NCBI GenBank assembly: GCA_012841005.1
Contig: DUVO01000295.1
Span: 1-11,356, forward strand
Source of the DNA: Bacillota bacterium
GTDB lineage: Bacteria; Bacillota; DTU030
Length of the DNA: 11,356 nt
Direction: 5' to 3'
Shown here: positions 1 to 6,815 of the stretch, in pieces
How positions within the stretch are numbered: the first letter of the stretch is position 1
Layout of the letters: each line of letters opens with the position of its first letter
The notes under the pieces: generated by a model
The model's database searches: none
Told to the model about the DNA's origin: nothing
Seen by the model: the letters and a program-made list of their open reading frames with translations, nothing else
Program-made: the position numbers and the translations under genes

Positions 1-22
1 ACTGCAGCAGCAAGGAAGGGAA

Positions 23-556
23 ATGGGTCAATTTCAGAACATTGCCCAGGCCGAGGCTAAGGCAGCCCAACAACTGCAGCAGATCCAACAACTGGCAAAT
101 CAGGCCAGCCAGCAGTTGGACCAGATTTCCCAAAGCATTCAGCAGTTGACCCGGGAGACCGGCCCACAATTCACAACCCACCAGTATGGGCAGCAGGGAC
201 AGCAATTTGGCACCCAGCAGTACGGCCAGCAGGGGTACGGCACCCAGCAGTACAGCCCACAGGGACAGCAATATGGCACCCAGCAGTACGGCCAGCAGGG
301 GTACGGTACCCAGCAGTACGGCCCACAGGGACAGCAATATGGCACCCAGCAGTATGGCCAGCAGGGGTATGGCACCCAGCCGTACAGCCCACAGGGACAG
401 CAATATGGCACCCAGCAGTACGGGCAACAAAGGTATGGCACCCAGCAGTACGGCCAGCAGGGACAGCAATATGGCACACAGCAGTATGGCCAGCAGTATA
501 ACCCATACGGTACAGGACAGCAGTTTACCCGCAGCCAGTACCGTCCCGGCACCTAA
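23..556 (+). CDS. Tyr/Gln/Gly-rich tandem-repeat protein, possibly 5'-partial
   Basis: Not a family I can name. If it starts at the ATG at 23 it has 177 residues. Residues 1-50 are Ala/Gln/Leu/Ile-rich and look like an amphipathic coiled coil. Residues 53-164 are a low-complexity repeat built from [10 protein letters not shown] and QQY(S/G)PQGQQYGT blocks, and the tail (165-177) is basic. There are 21 Tyr, all after residue 54, and no Cys or Trp. No signal peptide or membrane segment is visible. An AAGGA-type ribosome binding site lies 6 nt before the ATG. However, the frame stays open to the window edge and reads LQQQGRE, which matches the composition, so the true start may lie upstream. By composition it resembles spore-coat/exosporium proteins or a prion-like assembly domain; that is inference. 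An intrinsic terminator follows the stop. Confidence 0.7.
   Translation: MGQFQNIAQAEAKAAQQLQQIQQLANQASQQLDQISQSIQQLTRETGPQFTTHQYGQQGQQFGTQQYGQQGYGTQQYSPQGQQYGTQQYGQQGYGTQQYGPQGQQYGTQQYGQQGYGTQPYSPQGQQYGTQQYGQQRYGTQQYGQQGQQYGTQQYGQQYNPYGTGQQFTRSQYRPGT
179..514 (+). repeat. 66-nt (22-aa) in-frame tandem repeat inside the Tyr/Gln-rich gene
   Basis: About five copies of a 66-nt unit encode a 10-residue block ([10 protein letters not shown]) followed by a 12-residue block ([12 protein letters not shown] or a variant). The first copy is diverged ([12 protein letters not shown]) and the last is degenerate ([12 protein letters not shown]). Tyr spacing over residues 67-155 is regular: 5, 5, 7, 5, then 5, 5, 7, 5 and so on. 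Many nucleotide changes between copies are synonymous (tac/tat, ggc/ggt), so the protein pattern is kept while the DNA drifts. Copy number is likely to vary between strains by slippage or recombination. Confidence 0.93.
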
Positions 557-568
557 GTGTTTGGTTGC

Positions 569-595
569 AAACCCCGGCTTTGCCCGGGGTTTTTT
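569..595 (+). terminator. Intrinsic terminator of the Tyr/Gln-rich gene
   Basis: A stem AACCCCGG (570-577) pairs with CCGGGGTT (584-591) across a 6-nt loop. It is followed by a run of T through 595. It begins 14 nt after the stop codon. Confidence 0.9.
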
Positions 596-695
596 CTGCT
601 TCCTGGGGAAAGTTGTTCTACCCCTGTGCAGTGCACCTTACTGGGCAATACCTTATACTGGAAATTGGACGAGAGAAAATTACTTTGCCCGGGGT

Positions 696-727
696 AAAAA
701 AAAAGGACTAATTATAAAAATTAGTCC
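696..727 (-). terminator. Intrinsic terminator of the M20 amidohydrolase gene
   Basis: On the minus strand, GGACTAATT (727-719) pairs perfectly with AATTAGTCC (713-705) over a 5-nt loop. It is followed directly by nine T (704-696). It lies 17 nt beyond the stop of the minus-strand gene and faces the terminator at 569-595, so the two convergent genes are insulated from each other. Confidence 0.92.
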
Positions 728-743
728 CCGGTAAATTTCGCTT

Positions 744-2078
744 TTACCATCTAGTTTCTTTAATATAGGTCTCCAGGGTGGGCGGATCACCGTAGGTTTC
801 GAATTCATCCTTTACCTCTTGGAGGTAGGCCGGATCTGTGAGGAGGTCTAACCCTAAGAGGGCCAAGGTTTTGGCCGAAATTACCAACGCATTGTGCCCA
901 ATTGGGGCAATGCTTGCATTTGCTGCTTCGATGGAGTGCCCAGCGGCGTCGGCGGGTTTAGAGGCTACACTGAGACAAATAGAAGGGAAGTATCCGGTGA
1001 GTTCGGCAAAGTCTGTTGAGGCACCGAACTGTTTATTTTCGTTGATCTGGGTGGCTCCCAATTCTTTGGCATAGTCGAAGGCCCTTTCTTCCAGGGATTC
1101 CAGGGCAAGGGTGTTATAATATTTGCCATAATTCTCGATTTTTACCTGGGTATCGGTGGCAAGGGCCATTCCCAGGGCAATATTTTTTAATCTTTCTCCC
1201 ATCTTATCAACATATTCCCTGGTTGGATGGCGATAGAAGAAATCTGCTACTGCCAGGGGTGGAATAACGTTTGGTGCTTCACCACCCTGGGGTATAACAC
1301 CATGAATACGGGCATCGGGGAGAATATGTTCACGATAAGCGTCTACGGCATTGAACATCAACCTGGCAGCATCCAAGGCGTCGCGGCCGTTCCAGGGGTC
1401 GCCGGAGGCATGGGCGCTTTTCCCAGTAAAGATGTATCTTGTCGCATCCAGGGTTATGCCTGACCAACCCGCCTGCAAACGACTTGTTTGGCCACTACCA
1501 TGATACATCATCAGGACATCGGTGCCTTCAAAGACACCTGCTTCCAACATTTTTGATTTGGCCGGTGGGGGAATTTCTTCTGCCGGTGTACCTATTACCC
1601 AGATGGTGCCCGGGACATCATGTTTTTCCATGGCCCTTTTTAAAGCAACGGCTGCCCCGATACCGATGGGACCCTGCATGTTGTGCTGGCAACCATGGAA
1701 GTTTTCTCCCCCCGGACCGCGGAGGGCATCGTACTCAACAGCGTAGGTGAGGACGGGTCCGCCTTCACCATGTTGAAAGGTAGCCTTAAAGGCCGTATCC
1801 AGTCCGCCGCTACCGATTTCAACGGTAAATCCCTGTTTTTGTAAGTAACTGGTAAGGAGCTTTACTGCCTCGTATTCTTCGTAACCTGCCTCTGGATTGT
1901 GGTACATCCAGTCATTCATGGCGATGAGTTCCGAGGAAATGGCATCAATGGTTTCCAATACTTCGGTTTCCAATACTTCATTTCTTAGTTCCGAGGCTGT
2001 TGCGGAAAGGCCTGGAGCCGACAAAAGGAGGACCAACATAACGGCAAGTAACCACACCAGTGTCCTTTTTCTTTTCAC
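744..2078 (-). CDS. Exported M20D-family amidohydrolase (AbgB-like metallopeptidase)
   Basis: A 444-residue dinuclear-metal hydrolase that probably cleaves an N-acyl amino acid, aminobenzoyl-glutamate-like amide or small peptide; the substrate cannot be told. Residues 1-28 form a Sec signal peptide (KRKR, hydrophobic core 8-23, small residues near LSATA) with no lipobox, so the enzyme is predicted to act outside the membrane. M20D landmarks are in order: HNPEAGYEE (60-68), YDAL (116-119), putative metal ligands C130 and H132 in FHGCQHN, GTPAEE with E167/E168, H193 in MMYHG, the lid/dimerisation domain with GKSAHAS (219-225) and GGEAPNVIPP (265-274), and GHS (380-382). The usual C-G-H ligand motif reads C-Q-H here. 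The start is GTG with AAAGGGAGG 7 nt upstream. It is a single-gene unit with its own promoter and terminator. Confidence 0.9.
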   Translation of the reverse strand: MKRKRTLVWLLAVMLVLLLSAPGLSATASELRNEVLETEVLETIDAISSELIAMNDWMYHNPEAGYEEYEAVKLLTSYLQKQGFTVEIGSGGLDTAFKATFQHGEGGPVLTYAVEYDALRGPGGENFHGCQHNMQGPIGIGAAVALKRAMEKHDVPGTIWVIGTPAEEIPPPAKSKMLEAGVFEGTDVLMMYHGSGQTSRLQAGWSGITLDATRYIFTGKSAHASGDPWNGRDALDAARLMFNAVDAYREHILPDARIHGVIPQGGEAPNVIPPLAVADFFYRHPTREYVDKMGERLKNIALGMALATDTQVKIENYGKYYNTLALESLEERAFDYAKELGATQINENKQFGASTDFAELTGYFPSICLSVASKPADAAGHSIEAANASIAPIGHNALVISAKTLALLGLDLLTDPAYLQEVKDEFETYGDPPTLETYIKETRW

Positions 2079-2113
2079 TTTTTTTCCTCCCTTTCTAATA
2101 AATATATTGTTCT

Positions 2114-2142
2114 ATTATATGATGGGAAGAGAAAATATACAA
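2114..2142 (-). promoter_or_regulatory. Sigma-A promoter of the amidohydrolase gene
   Basis: Read on the minus strand, a perfect -10 TATAAT (2119-2114) sits 17 nt downstream of a weak -35 TTGTAT (2142-2137). Transcription would begin about 2107, roughly 30 nt before the GTG start, leaving room for the ribosome binding site at 2086-2094. Confidence 0.7.
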
Positions 2143-2256
2143 TAGCTTTTTTGGTAAAATAGATAAAATTTGGGCGCGCCGGGGAATGATTATTCTGCAC
2201 GGGAAGCAACCTAATATAAATAAATGGGTTGAAGAAAACAGAAAGGAGGGGTCGCT

Positions 2257-2367
2257 CTGAGATTTTTCCGGAATTATATCTGTGGGGTGATAATCCGGTT
2301 AATCCGAATGACCCCGGCTGTTCTCTATAGTCAGCTAAAGAGGATGCTGCGCCGCAGGATAAAGTAG
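2257..2367 (+). CDS. Candidate 36-codon small ORF with CTG start, cationic and hydrophobic
   Basis: No known family is recognised. A strong ribosome binding site (GAAAGGAGGGG, 2241-2251) lies 7 nt (counted from GGAGG) before a CTG codon that opens 36 codons ending in TAG. The product would begin (M)RFFRNYICGVIIRLIRM and end KRMLRRRIK: an aromatic/aliphatic N-terminal half and a strongly basic tail, as in small membrane-associated peptides. No ATG, GTG or TTG lies in this frame between the upstream in-frame TGA at 2230 and the CTG. An 11-bp hairpin follows 8 nt after the stop. Against it: the rare start codon, the small size and no clear promoter. A second frame across the same stretch (TTG at 2229, 33 codons) is also open but lacks a ribosome binding site. 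Confidence 0.3.
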   Translation: MRFFRNYICGVIIRLIRMTPAVLYSQLKRMLRRRIK

Positions 2368-2375
2368 TCTTCTGG

Positions 2376-2405
2376 CTTTCTTCGCCCCAGTTGTGGCGGA
2401 GAAGG
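2376..2405 (+). other. 11-bp hairpin after the candidate small ORF
   Basis: CTTTCTTCGCC (2376-2386) pairs with GGCGGAGAAGG (2395-2405) over an 8-nt loop; two of the pairs are G-T. No T-tract follows on either strand, so this is not a canonical intrinsic terminator. It ends 17 nt before the -35 box of the dap promoter and may protect a 3' end or insulate the dap unit. Confidence 0.5.
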
Positions 2406-2422
2406 TGCTCCTTAACCGGGGG

Positions 2423-2451
2423 TTGACAAATTCCGGGGAGACTGGTATGAT
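2423..2451 (+). promoter_or_regulatory. Sigma-A promoter of the lysine-riboswitch dapB-dapA unit
   Basis: A consensus -35 TTGACA (2423-2428) is followed after 17 nt by -10 TATGAT (2446-2451). The -10 is preceded by TGG, an extended -10. The predicted start near 2458 gives a leader of about 360 nt before dapB that holds the whole riboswitch. Confidence 0.88.
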
Positions 2452-2494
2452 TTTGGCAACTATATATTGTGGAATGCCTCATCTCAACTGTGGG

Positions 2495-2679
2495 GTGAGG
2501 TAGAGGTGCGGCTGATCAAGAGTACCTGCTGTGACCCCGGGAAGGGTATGAACAGTGGGGAAAGGGGTGGCCGCCGAAGTCCAGAAACTTCCCGGGTTTT
2601 TGGGCTGGGCCTGCAGTGAATAATTGCAGGACTGTCACCGGTGGTGTCCCGCATGAACACCGGTGAAGCGCTATCTCAC
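2495..2679 (+). promoter_or_regulatory. Lysine riboswitch (L-box) aptamer
   Basis: The conserved core of the lysine riboswitch is present in order: AGAGGTGC (2502-2509), CAAGAGTA (2517-2524), GGGGAAAGGGG (2557-2567 region), GCCGAAG (2573-2579), the GGGCTGGGC segment (2602-2610), ACTGTCA (2631-2637), and GAAGCGCTATCTCAC near the 3' end. Helix P1 forms between GTGAGGTAG (2495-2503) and CTATCTCAC (2671-2679), nine pairs with one G-T. P5 is recognisable as ACCGGTG (2637-2643) pairing with CACCGGT (2658-2664), and P4 as CTGCA/TGCAG around 2611-2629. Lysine binding should stabilise P1 and allow the downstream terminator to form, switching off dapB-dapA. The downstream genes of lysine/diaminopimelate synthesis agree with this. 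Confidence 0.95.
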
Positions 2680-2725
2680 TTGATGCGGGGAGAGGAGGAT
2701 TGCCGTGGCTGTATGCGAGTATGAC

Positions 2726-2765
2726 TAGCAGTTGCCGGGTCAGTCCTGGTAACTGTTATTTTTTT
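2726..2765 (+). terminator. Riboswitch-controlled intrinsic terminator (expression platform)
   Basis: A 14-bp stem with three G-T pairs, TAGCAGTTGCCGGG (2726-2739) with CCTGGTAACTGTTA (2745-2758), closes a TCAGT loop and is followed by seven T (2759-2765). It lies 47 nt after the aptamer and 53 nt before the dapB start, as expected for transcription attenuation. A possible antiterminator pairs the 3' strand of P1 (2671-2682) with 2716-2728, covering the base of the terminator stem. That pairing is imperfect and tentative. Confidence 0.9.
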
Positions 2766-2818
2766 CGTAGCTCTGGGACATAGTAAACAAATAGCAATTT
2801 CCGGGGAGGATGAGAAGG

Positions 2819-3619
2819 ATGACTATCATCCGTGTTGTGGTCAATGGTGCCTACGGGAAAATGGGCCGAACGGCAGTACAGGGAATCCTTGGGGATCCCC
2901 AGTTGGAGTTGGTTGGTGCTGTCGGGCGGGTGAGGGGTATTGGACTCGATGCCGGGGAAGCAGCCGGTTGTAATAAAGCCGGGATTGCCATTGAGAAGGA
3001 TCTGGAGGCCTGCCTGGCGCGGGTAAAACCCGATGTGGTAATAGATTTTACCAATCCCGCTGTTGTCAAAGATAGTATCCGGACCATACTTTTGGCCGGG
3101 GCCCATGCCGTCGTGGGGACGACGGGGCTTTCCGGGGCGGATCTTCCCCTCTTGCAAGGGTGGAGCCGGGAGACCGGCAAGAATGTACTGGTGGCGCCCA
3201 ACTTTGCCATCGGCGCGGTGTTAATGATGAAATTCGCCCAGGAAGCAGCCCGCTTTTTTCCGGCAGTGGAAATTATCGAAGCCCATAATCCCCAGAAGGC
3301 CGATGCCCCTTCGGGCACTGCCATCAAAACCGCAGAAGCTATGCAGGGGGCGAGGGGCGAAAACCCTGTTGTTTTGGGCGAAGAGAAGATTCCCGGTGTG
3401 CGGGGAGGCGCCCTAAATGGTATCCCCATCCACAGTGTGCGGCTCCCCGGTTATGTGGCCCACCAGCAGGTCATCTTTGGCGGTTTGGGCCAGACCCTGA
3501 CCCTGCGCCACGATTCCATCAGCAGGGAATCCTTTATCCCGGGGATAGTGCTGGCTGTGAAGAAGGTTGGTGAACTTGAGGGGGTAGTTTACGGATTCGA
3601 GAACCTCCTGGATGGATAG
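2819..3619 (+). CDS. dapB: 4-hydroxy-tetrahydrodipicolinate reductase
   Basis: Cytoplasmic NAD(P)H-dependent reductase that converts the DapA product to tetrahydrodipicolinate in the diaminopimelate/lysine pathway. It has 266 residues, normal for the family. Landmarks: Rossmann loop GAYGKMG (10-16), VVIDFTNP (73-80), VVGTTGLS (98-105), APNFAIG (126-132), and the substrate site [15 protein letters not shown] (154-168), with catalytic H156 and K160. The residue after H156 is Asn where many DapB proteins have a second His. The ATG at 2819 is chosen because GGGGAGG (2803-2809) sits 9 nt before it; the ATG at 2810 abuts that site and leaves no spacing. It is the first gene of the riboswitch-controlled unit, 47 nt before dapA. 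Confidence 0.95.
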   Translation: MTIIRVVVNGAYGKMGRTAVQGILGDPQLELVGAVGRVRGIGLDAGEAAGCNKAGIAIEKDLEACLARVKPDVVIDFTNPAVVKDSIRTILLAGAHAVVGTTGLSGADLPLLQGWSRETGKNVLVAPNFAIGAVLMMKFAQEAARFFPAVEIIEAHNPQKADAPSGTAIKTAEAMQGARGENPVVLGEEKIPGVRGGALNGIPIHSVRLPGYVAHQQVIFGGLGQTLTLRHDSISRESFIPGIVLAVKKVGELEGVVYGFENLLDG

Positions 3620-3666
3620 GAAGAAGACGAGCTCGCGTAATAATTACTAAATGTGGGGTGAAAAAC

Positions 3667-4548
3667 ATGGCTCATCTAGGTACAGTGATTACGGCTATGA
3701 TAACTCCCATTGACCGGGAGATGCGGGTTGATCTCGATAAGATGGAAGAACTAACGGAAAGGTTGATTCAACTTGGTTCCGACGGCCTTCTGGTTACCGG
3801 TACCACCGGGGAATCACCTACCCTGACCAGGGAGGAAAAATTATCCCTGCTGGAACGGGTTATCAAGACGGCCGGCGGCCGGGTTCCAGTTCTGGCCGGA
3901 ACAGGGAGCAACAACACCCAGCAGAGTATTGAATTAACCAGGGAGGCCGAGAAACTGGGGGCCGATGCCATCATGCTGGTAACACCTTACTACAATAAAC
4001 CTCCCCAGGAGGCCCTCTACGCCCACTTTACCGCCGTGGCTGCCGCCACTTCCCTGCCGGTAATGCTCTACAATGTCCCGGGCCGCACTTCCCGGAATAT
4101 TGAAGCCCAAACGGTAGCCCGCCTGGCAGAGGTTGATAATATTGTGGCCATTAAGGAGGCCAGTGGCAACCTGGACCAGGTTTCTGAGATCCGGCGCCTG
4201 ACCCCCCCTGAATTCTGTATTTACAGCGGTGATGATAGCCTGACCCTGCCTATTTTGGCCGTGGGGGGTAAGGGTGTAGTCAGTGTCGCCTCCCACCTGG
4301 TGGCCGACCGGATCCAGGCAATGATCAGGGCTTTTAACGGGGGTCAGGTGGAGGAAGCGGCAGCTGTCCACCGGGAATTGTTCCCCCTCTTCCGGGCTCT
4401 CTTTGTAACCACCAATCCCATTCCGGTAAAGGCGGCCCTGCGTTTAGTGGGATTTGAGCCCGGGGGGCTGCGCCTCCCCCTTACTGAGGCAACTGCGGGG
4501 GAAGTTGAGATTATCCGGCAGATCCTTATCCAGGCCGGCCTGTTGTAA
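3667..4548 (+). CDS. dapA: 4-hydroxy-tetrahydrodipicolinate synthase
   Basis: Class I aldolase-type TIM-barrel enzyme that condenses pyruvate with aspartate semialdehyde, the first committed step of diaminopimelate/lysine synthesis. It has 293 residues. Landmarks: TGTTGES (44-50) with the proton-relay Thr, AGTGSNNT (77-84), TPYYNKP (106-112), Y135 in MLYNVPGR with substrate-carboxylate Arg R140, Schiff-base lysine K163 in AIKEASG, and YSGDD with GVVSVASH near the C-terminus. The ATG at 3667 follows GGGGTGA (3655-3661) by 5 nt; the in-frame GTG at 3658 overlaps that site and is unlikely. It lies directly downstream of dapB with no promoter or terminator between, so it shares the lysine riboswitch. 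A strong terminator follows. Confidence 0.96.
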   Translation: MAHLGTVITAMITPIDREMRVDLDKMEELTERLIQLGSDGLLVTGTTGESPTLTREEKLSLLERVIKTAGGRVPVLAGTGSNNTQQSIELTREAEKLGADAIMLVTPYYNKPPQEALYAHFTAVAAATSLPVMLYNVPGRTSRNIEAQTVARLAEVDNIVAIKEASGNLDQVSEIRRLTPPEFCIYSGDDSLTLPILAVGGKGVVSVASHLVADRIQAMIRAFNGGQVEEAAAVHRELFPLFRALFVTTNPIPVKAALRLVGFEPGGLRLPLTEATAGEVEIIRQILIQAGLL

Positions 4549-4590
4549 AACCCTGCCTTCTGGACCGTGTATACCAGTTAATACCTGTCT

Positions 4591-4632
4591 CCTCCCCAGG
4601 GACAGTTTTGACGTCCCCGGGGAGGTTTTTTT
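4591..4632 (+). terminator. Intrinsic terminator of the dapB-dapA unit
   Basis: CCTCCCC (4591-4597) pairs with GGGGAGG (4619-4625). After one A/C mismatch, GGGAC (4599-4603) pairs with GTCCC (4613-4617). The loop is 9 nt and seven T follow (4626-4632). Confidence 0.92.
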
Positions 4633-4642
4633 GCAGGAGTTT

Positions 4643-4670
4643 TTGACCCTTTGCCGAAAATAATTATAAA
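4643..4670 (+). promoter_or_regulatory. Sigma-A promoter of the sigma-54 activator gene
   Basis: TTGACC (4643-4648) and TATAAA (4665-4670) are separated by 16 nt, right after the dapA terminator. The start would be about 4677, some 45 nt before the chosen ATG. The activator therefore seems to be made by the housekeeping polymerase, independently of the sigma-54 promoter it is thought to control. Confidence 0.65.
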
Positions 4671-4720
4671 ATGGCAATGGATAAAAAATTAAAATATTTT
4701 TGCGGGAGGGGGCCGGCCCT

Positions 4721-6679
4721 ATGGTCAAGGGTAGAATGCCAATGGAAGGCAGGGAAGGGGCCCAGGAGGGCTGTATTAACACTGATGCTTTCTCAGCAGA
4801 TATATCACCTCTCTTTGAAATGGCCTGGGTACGGTGCCGCCATTTGGGTGTAGATCCGGGTTCAGGCCGCTGTAGCCGGGTTTTGTCTAAATCTGAACTT
4901 GCCCCCCTTCTGGCCGAGAATAAGCTGTTCATCGAGACAACCGGTGCTGTTTTTCAAGAACTGTCTGAGTTGCCGGGCAGTTTTCCCGTTGTCATAGTCG
5001 TTGCCACAAAGGATGGTGTCATCCTGGAGACCTTTGGTGACACTGATGCAAGGAAGGAACTGGCCGCTGAACTGAACCTGGTCCCCGGCGCCTGCTGGCG
5101 GGAGGAGGAAACCGGCAACACTGCTCTCAGTATGGCCATCGCCGCAAAGGAGCCGGTGCAGGTCACTGGAGCGGAACATTATTGCCGGCAGTATTATGCC
5201 TGGTCCGGTACGGCGGCTCCCCTTTTCAGTCCGGCGGGACAGGTTATTGGTGTCATCGGCTTTTTCGCCAGGGCCGAAGAGGCCCATCCCCATGCCCTGG
5301 TGCTGGTGGCGGCGTTGGCCCGGGCTGTTGCGGGGAAACTAAAGGCCGTCGAGCAACTGGAGATGCAGAACAAATACCAGGAGGCGATCCTGGAGTCAAT
5401 GTTCGATGGTTTCCTGACTATTGACGGCAAAGGCTGTGTCATCCATATGAATGCCAGCGGTGGCCGGATTCTGGGGGTTGATCACAAAAAAGTAATTGGA
5501 AAGTTTATCGGCGACATCGTTGATTTTAAACCCGTTATCCTTGAGGTCCTGAAAACGGGCAAGGGATATGTGGATAAGGAATTTATGGTGAAGACAAGTA
5601 CAGGCTTTAAACACTTTATGAAGACAGCCGTTCCGATCCGGGATGAAAACGGGCGGATTACTGCTGTCGTAGATACCTTTCGAGAGATCAAGCGGGTGCG
5701 GAATCTGGTCAATCAGATGGTGGGGGCCCAGGCCCAATTTACCTTTGCTGATATTATTGGCAATAGCCGTCCCATCAGGGAATGTTTACGGTTGGCGAAG
5801 ATGGCGGCCCAGAGCAGTTCCCAGGTCCTGCTGCAGGGGGAGAGCGGCACCGGGAAGGAACTCTTTGTCCAGGCCATCCACAATGCCAGCAGCCGGCGGG
5901 ACGGCCCCTTCGTGGCCCTCAACTGTGCCGCCCTTCCCCATGAGCTGATTGAAAGTGAATTGTTCGGCTATGAGGATGGGGCCTTTACTGGTGCTTCCCG
6001 GGGCGGGCGGCCGGGGAAATTCGAGCTTGCTTCCGGTGGGACCATCTTTTTCGATGAAATTGGGGATATGCCCCTGGATATGCAGGCAAAATTGCTGCGG
6101 GTTCTAGAGGAAAAACGGGTGGTTCGCCTGGGGGGGCGTCACTATATTAATTGCGATGTGCGGGTAATTGCGGCCACCAACAGGGAACTGGCCCGGGAGG
6201 TTGAAATAGGGAACTTTCGCCGGGATCTGTATTACCGCTTGAATGTGATTTGTATTCCCCTCCCTCCCCTCCGGCGGCGGGGCACTGATATAGAATTGTT
6301 TATTGATCATTTTACCCGGCAGATCAGTAACCAGCTGGGGCAGGAACCCTGCTCCTTCGCTCCTGAAGCCCTGCAGGTGATGCGGTCTTATCCGTGGCCG
6401 GGAAATGTCCGGGAATTGAAGAATATCGTTGAGCGGGTGTTGAACACGGCACCGGGGCCTGTGATCACAGCGGCTGAGGTGACCAGACACCTTCGTTCCC
6501 AGTCTGAGCAGGGGGTTTTAACCGGGGAACTGCTTTCTATGGAGGAATTGGAGCGGCAGGCAATCCAAAGGGCGTTAAAGGTTGCGGGGGGAAATATTTC
6601 CCGTGCTGCCCGGCTTCTAAGGATCAGCCGGAATACCCTCTACAATAAGCTGAAAAAATACCGGCTGGAAGTGGGCTGA
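4721..6679 (+). CDS. Sigma-54-dependent transcriptional activator, GAF-PAS-AAA+-Fis (AcoR-like)
   Basis: Bacterial enhancer-binding protein of 652 residues that would bind upstream DNA and use ATP to open sigma-54 promoters. Domains in order: an AcoR-type GAF sensor (about 73-205; landmarks [18 protein letters not shown] and a C-terminal [11 protein letters not shown]), a PAS domain (about 221-325; [11 protein letters not shown]), the AAA+ domain (about 342-570; Walker A GESGTGKE at 373-380, sigma-54 contact loop GAFTGA at 420-425, Walker B GGTIFFDE near 439-446) and a Fis-type helix-turn-helix (about 609-650; [20 protein letters not shown]). The GAFTGA loop is intact, so it should be an active activator. 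The ATG at 4721 lies 8 nt after GAGGGGG; a TTG at 4700 would add seven residues. The inducer is unknown. The gene directly precedes the E1/TRAP operon and its sigma-54 promoter, its likely target. Confidence 0.93.
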   Translation: MVKGRMPMEGREGAQEGCINTDAFSADISPLFEMAWVRCRHLGVDPGSGRCSRVLSKSELAPLLAENKLFIETTGAVFQELSELPGSFPVVIVVATKDGVILETFGDTDARKELAAELNLVPGACWREEETGNTALSMAIAAKEPVQVTGAEHYCRQYYAWSGTAAPLFSPAGQVIGVIGFFARAEEAHPHALVLVAALARAVAGKLKAVEQLEMQNKYQEAILESMFDGFLTIDGKGCVIHMNASGGRILGVDHKKVIGKFIGDIVDFKPVILEVLKTGKGYVDKEFMVKTSTGFKHFMKTAVPIRDENGRITAVVDTFREIKRVRNLVNQMVGAQAQFTFADIIGNSRPIRECLRLAKMAAQSSSQVLLQGESGTGKELFVQAIHNASSRRDGPFVALNCAALPHELIESELFGYEDGAFTGASRGGRPGKFELASGGTIFFDEIGDMPLDMQAKLLRVLEEKRVVRLGGRHYINCDVRVIAATNRELAREVEIGNFRRDLYYRLNVICIPLPPLRRRGTDIELFIDHFTRQISNQLGQEPCSFAPEALQVMRSYPWPGNVRELKNIVERVLNTAPGPVITAAEVTRHLRSQSEQGVLTGELLSMEELERQAIQRALKVAGGNISRAARLLRISRNTLYNKLKKYRLEVG

Positions 6680-6694
6680 GAAGTTGCTCAAAAT

Positions 6695-6709
6695 TTGTGC
6701 AGTGCGCAA
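6695..6709. promoter_or_regulatory. Imperfect dyad, candidate activator site
   Basis: TTGTGC and GCGCAA flank a 3-nt centre, with one mismatch between the arms. It lies about 200 bp upstream of the predicted sigma-54 start, within range for an enhancer. Function is inferred only from position. Confidence 0.25.
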
Positions 6710-6798
6710 TAATTGGACAGGTGGTGGAACCTGGATGGACGTTGGTTTGATGCTCTTCTGGGCAGAGCTGTCATAATAATGAGCAAAATGCATCTACT

Positions 6799-6812
6799 TG
6801 ATGCCGGCATCA
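6799..6812. promoter_or_regulatory. Perfect 14-bp palindrome, candidate upstream activator site
   Basis: TGATGCCGGCATCA is a perfect palindrome with no spacer. It is centred about 100 bp upstream of the predicted sigma-54 transcription start, the usual distance for enhancer-binding-protein sites, and it precedes the regulator's terminator. A Fis-type HTH dimer could bind such a dyad. Function is inferred. Confidence 0.4.
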
Positions 6813-6815
6813 GGA

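Noticed and set aside
179..514. Tandem repeat as a CRISPR array
   Set aside because: There are no unique spacers between identical repeats. Units abut and encode a regular protein pattern, and no cas genes are present.
625..636. TGTGCAGTGCAC, resembling TGTGCAGTGCGC at 6696-6707, as a shared regulatory site
   Set aside because: A 10-nt match between two places in 11 kb is compatible with chance. The first copy lies between two convergent terminators where no promoter is seen.
139..734. Open frames on both strands through the Tyr/Gln repeat (minus 139-552, minus 171-506, plus 186-734)
   Set aside because: The repeat unit is 66 nt, a multiple of three and free of stops in several frames, so long spurious frames are automatic. 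They give Cys/Trp/Pro- or Ser-rich nonsense, and the plus one runs through the terminator.
2271..2327. T-box or second riboswitch in the 2145-2420 stretch
   Set aside because: No T-box consensus or other riboswitch core was recognised there; only the small ORF candidate and one hairpin.
2075..2482. Minus-strand 135-codon frame
   Set aside because: It overlaps the amidohydrolase promoter and ribosome binding site as well as the dap promoter region, and has no recognisable domain or ribosome binding site.
2810..2818. ATG at 2810 as the dapB start
   Set aside because: It touches the GGGGAGG ribosome binding site with no spacing; the ATG at 2819 has 9-nt spacing and gives the usual DapB N-terminus.
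2851..3429. Minus-strand 192-codon frame opposite dapB
   Set aside because: Shadow frame of a confidently identified gene; low-complexity Ala/Ser/Pro translation with no motifs.
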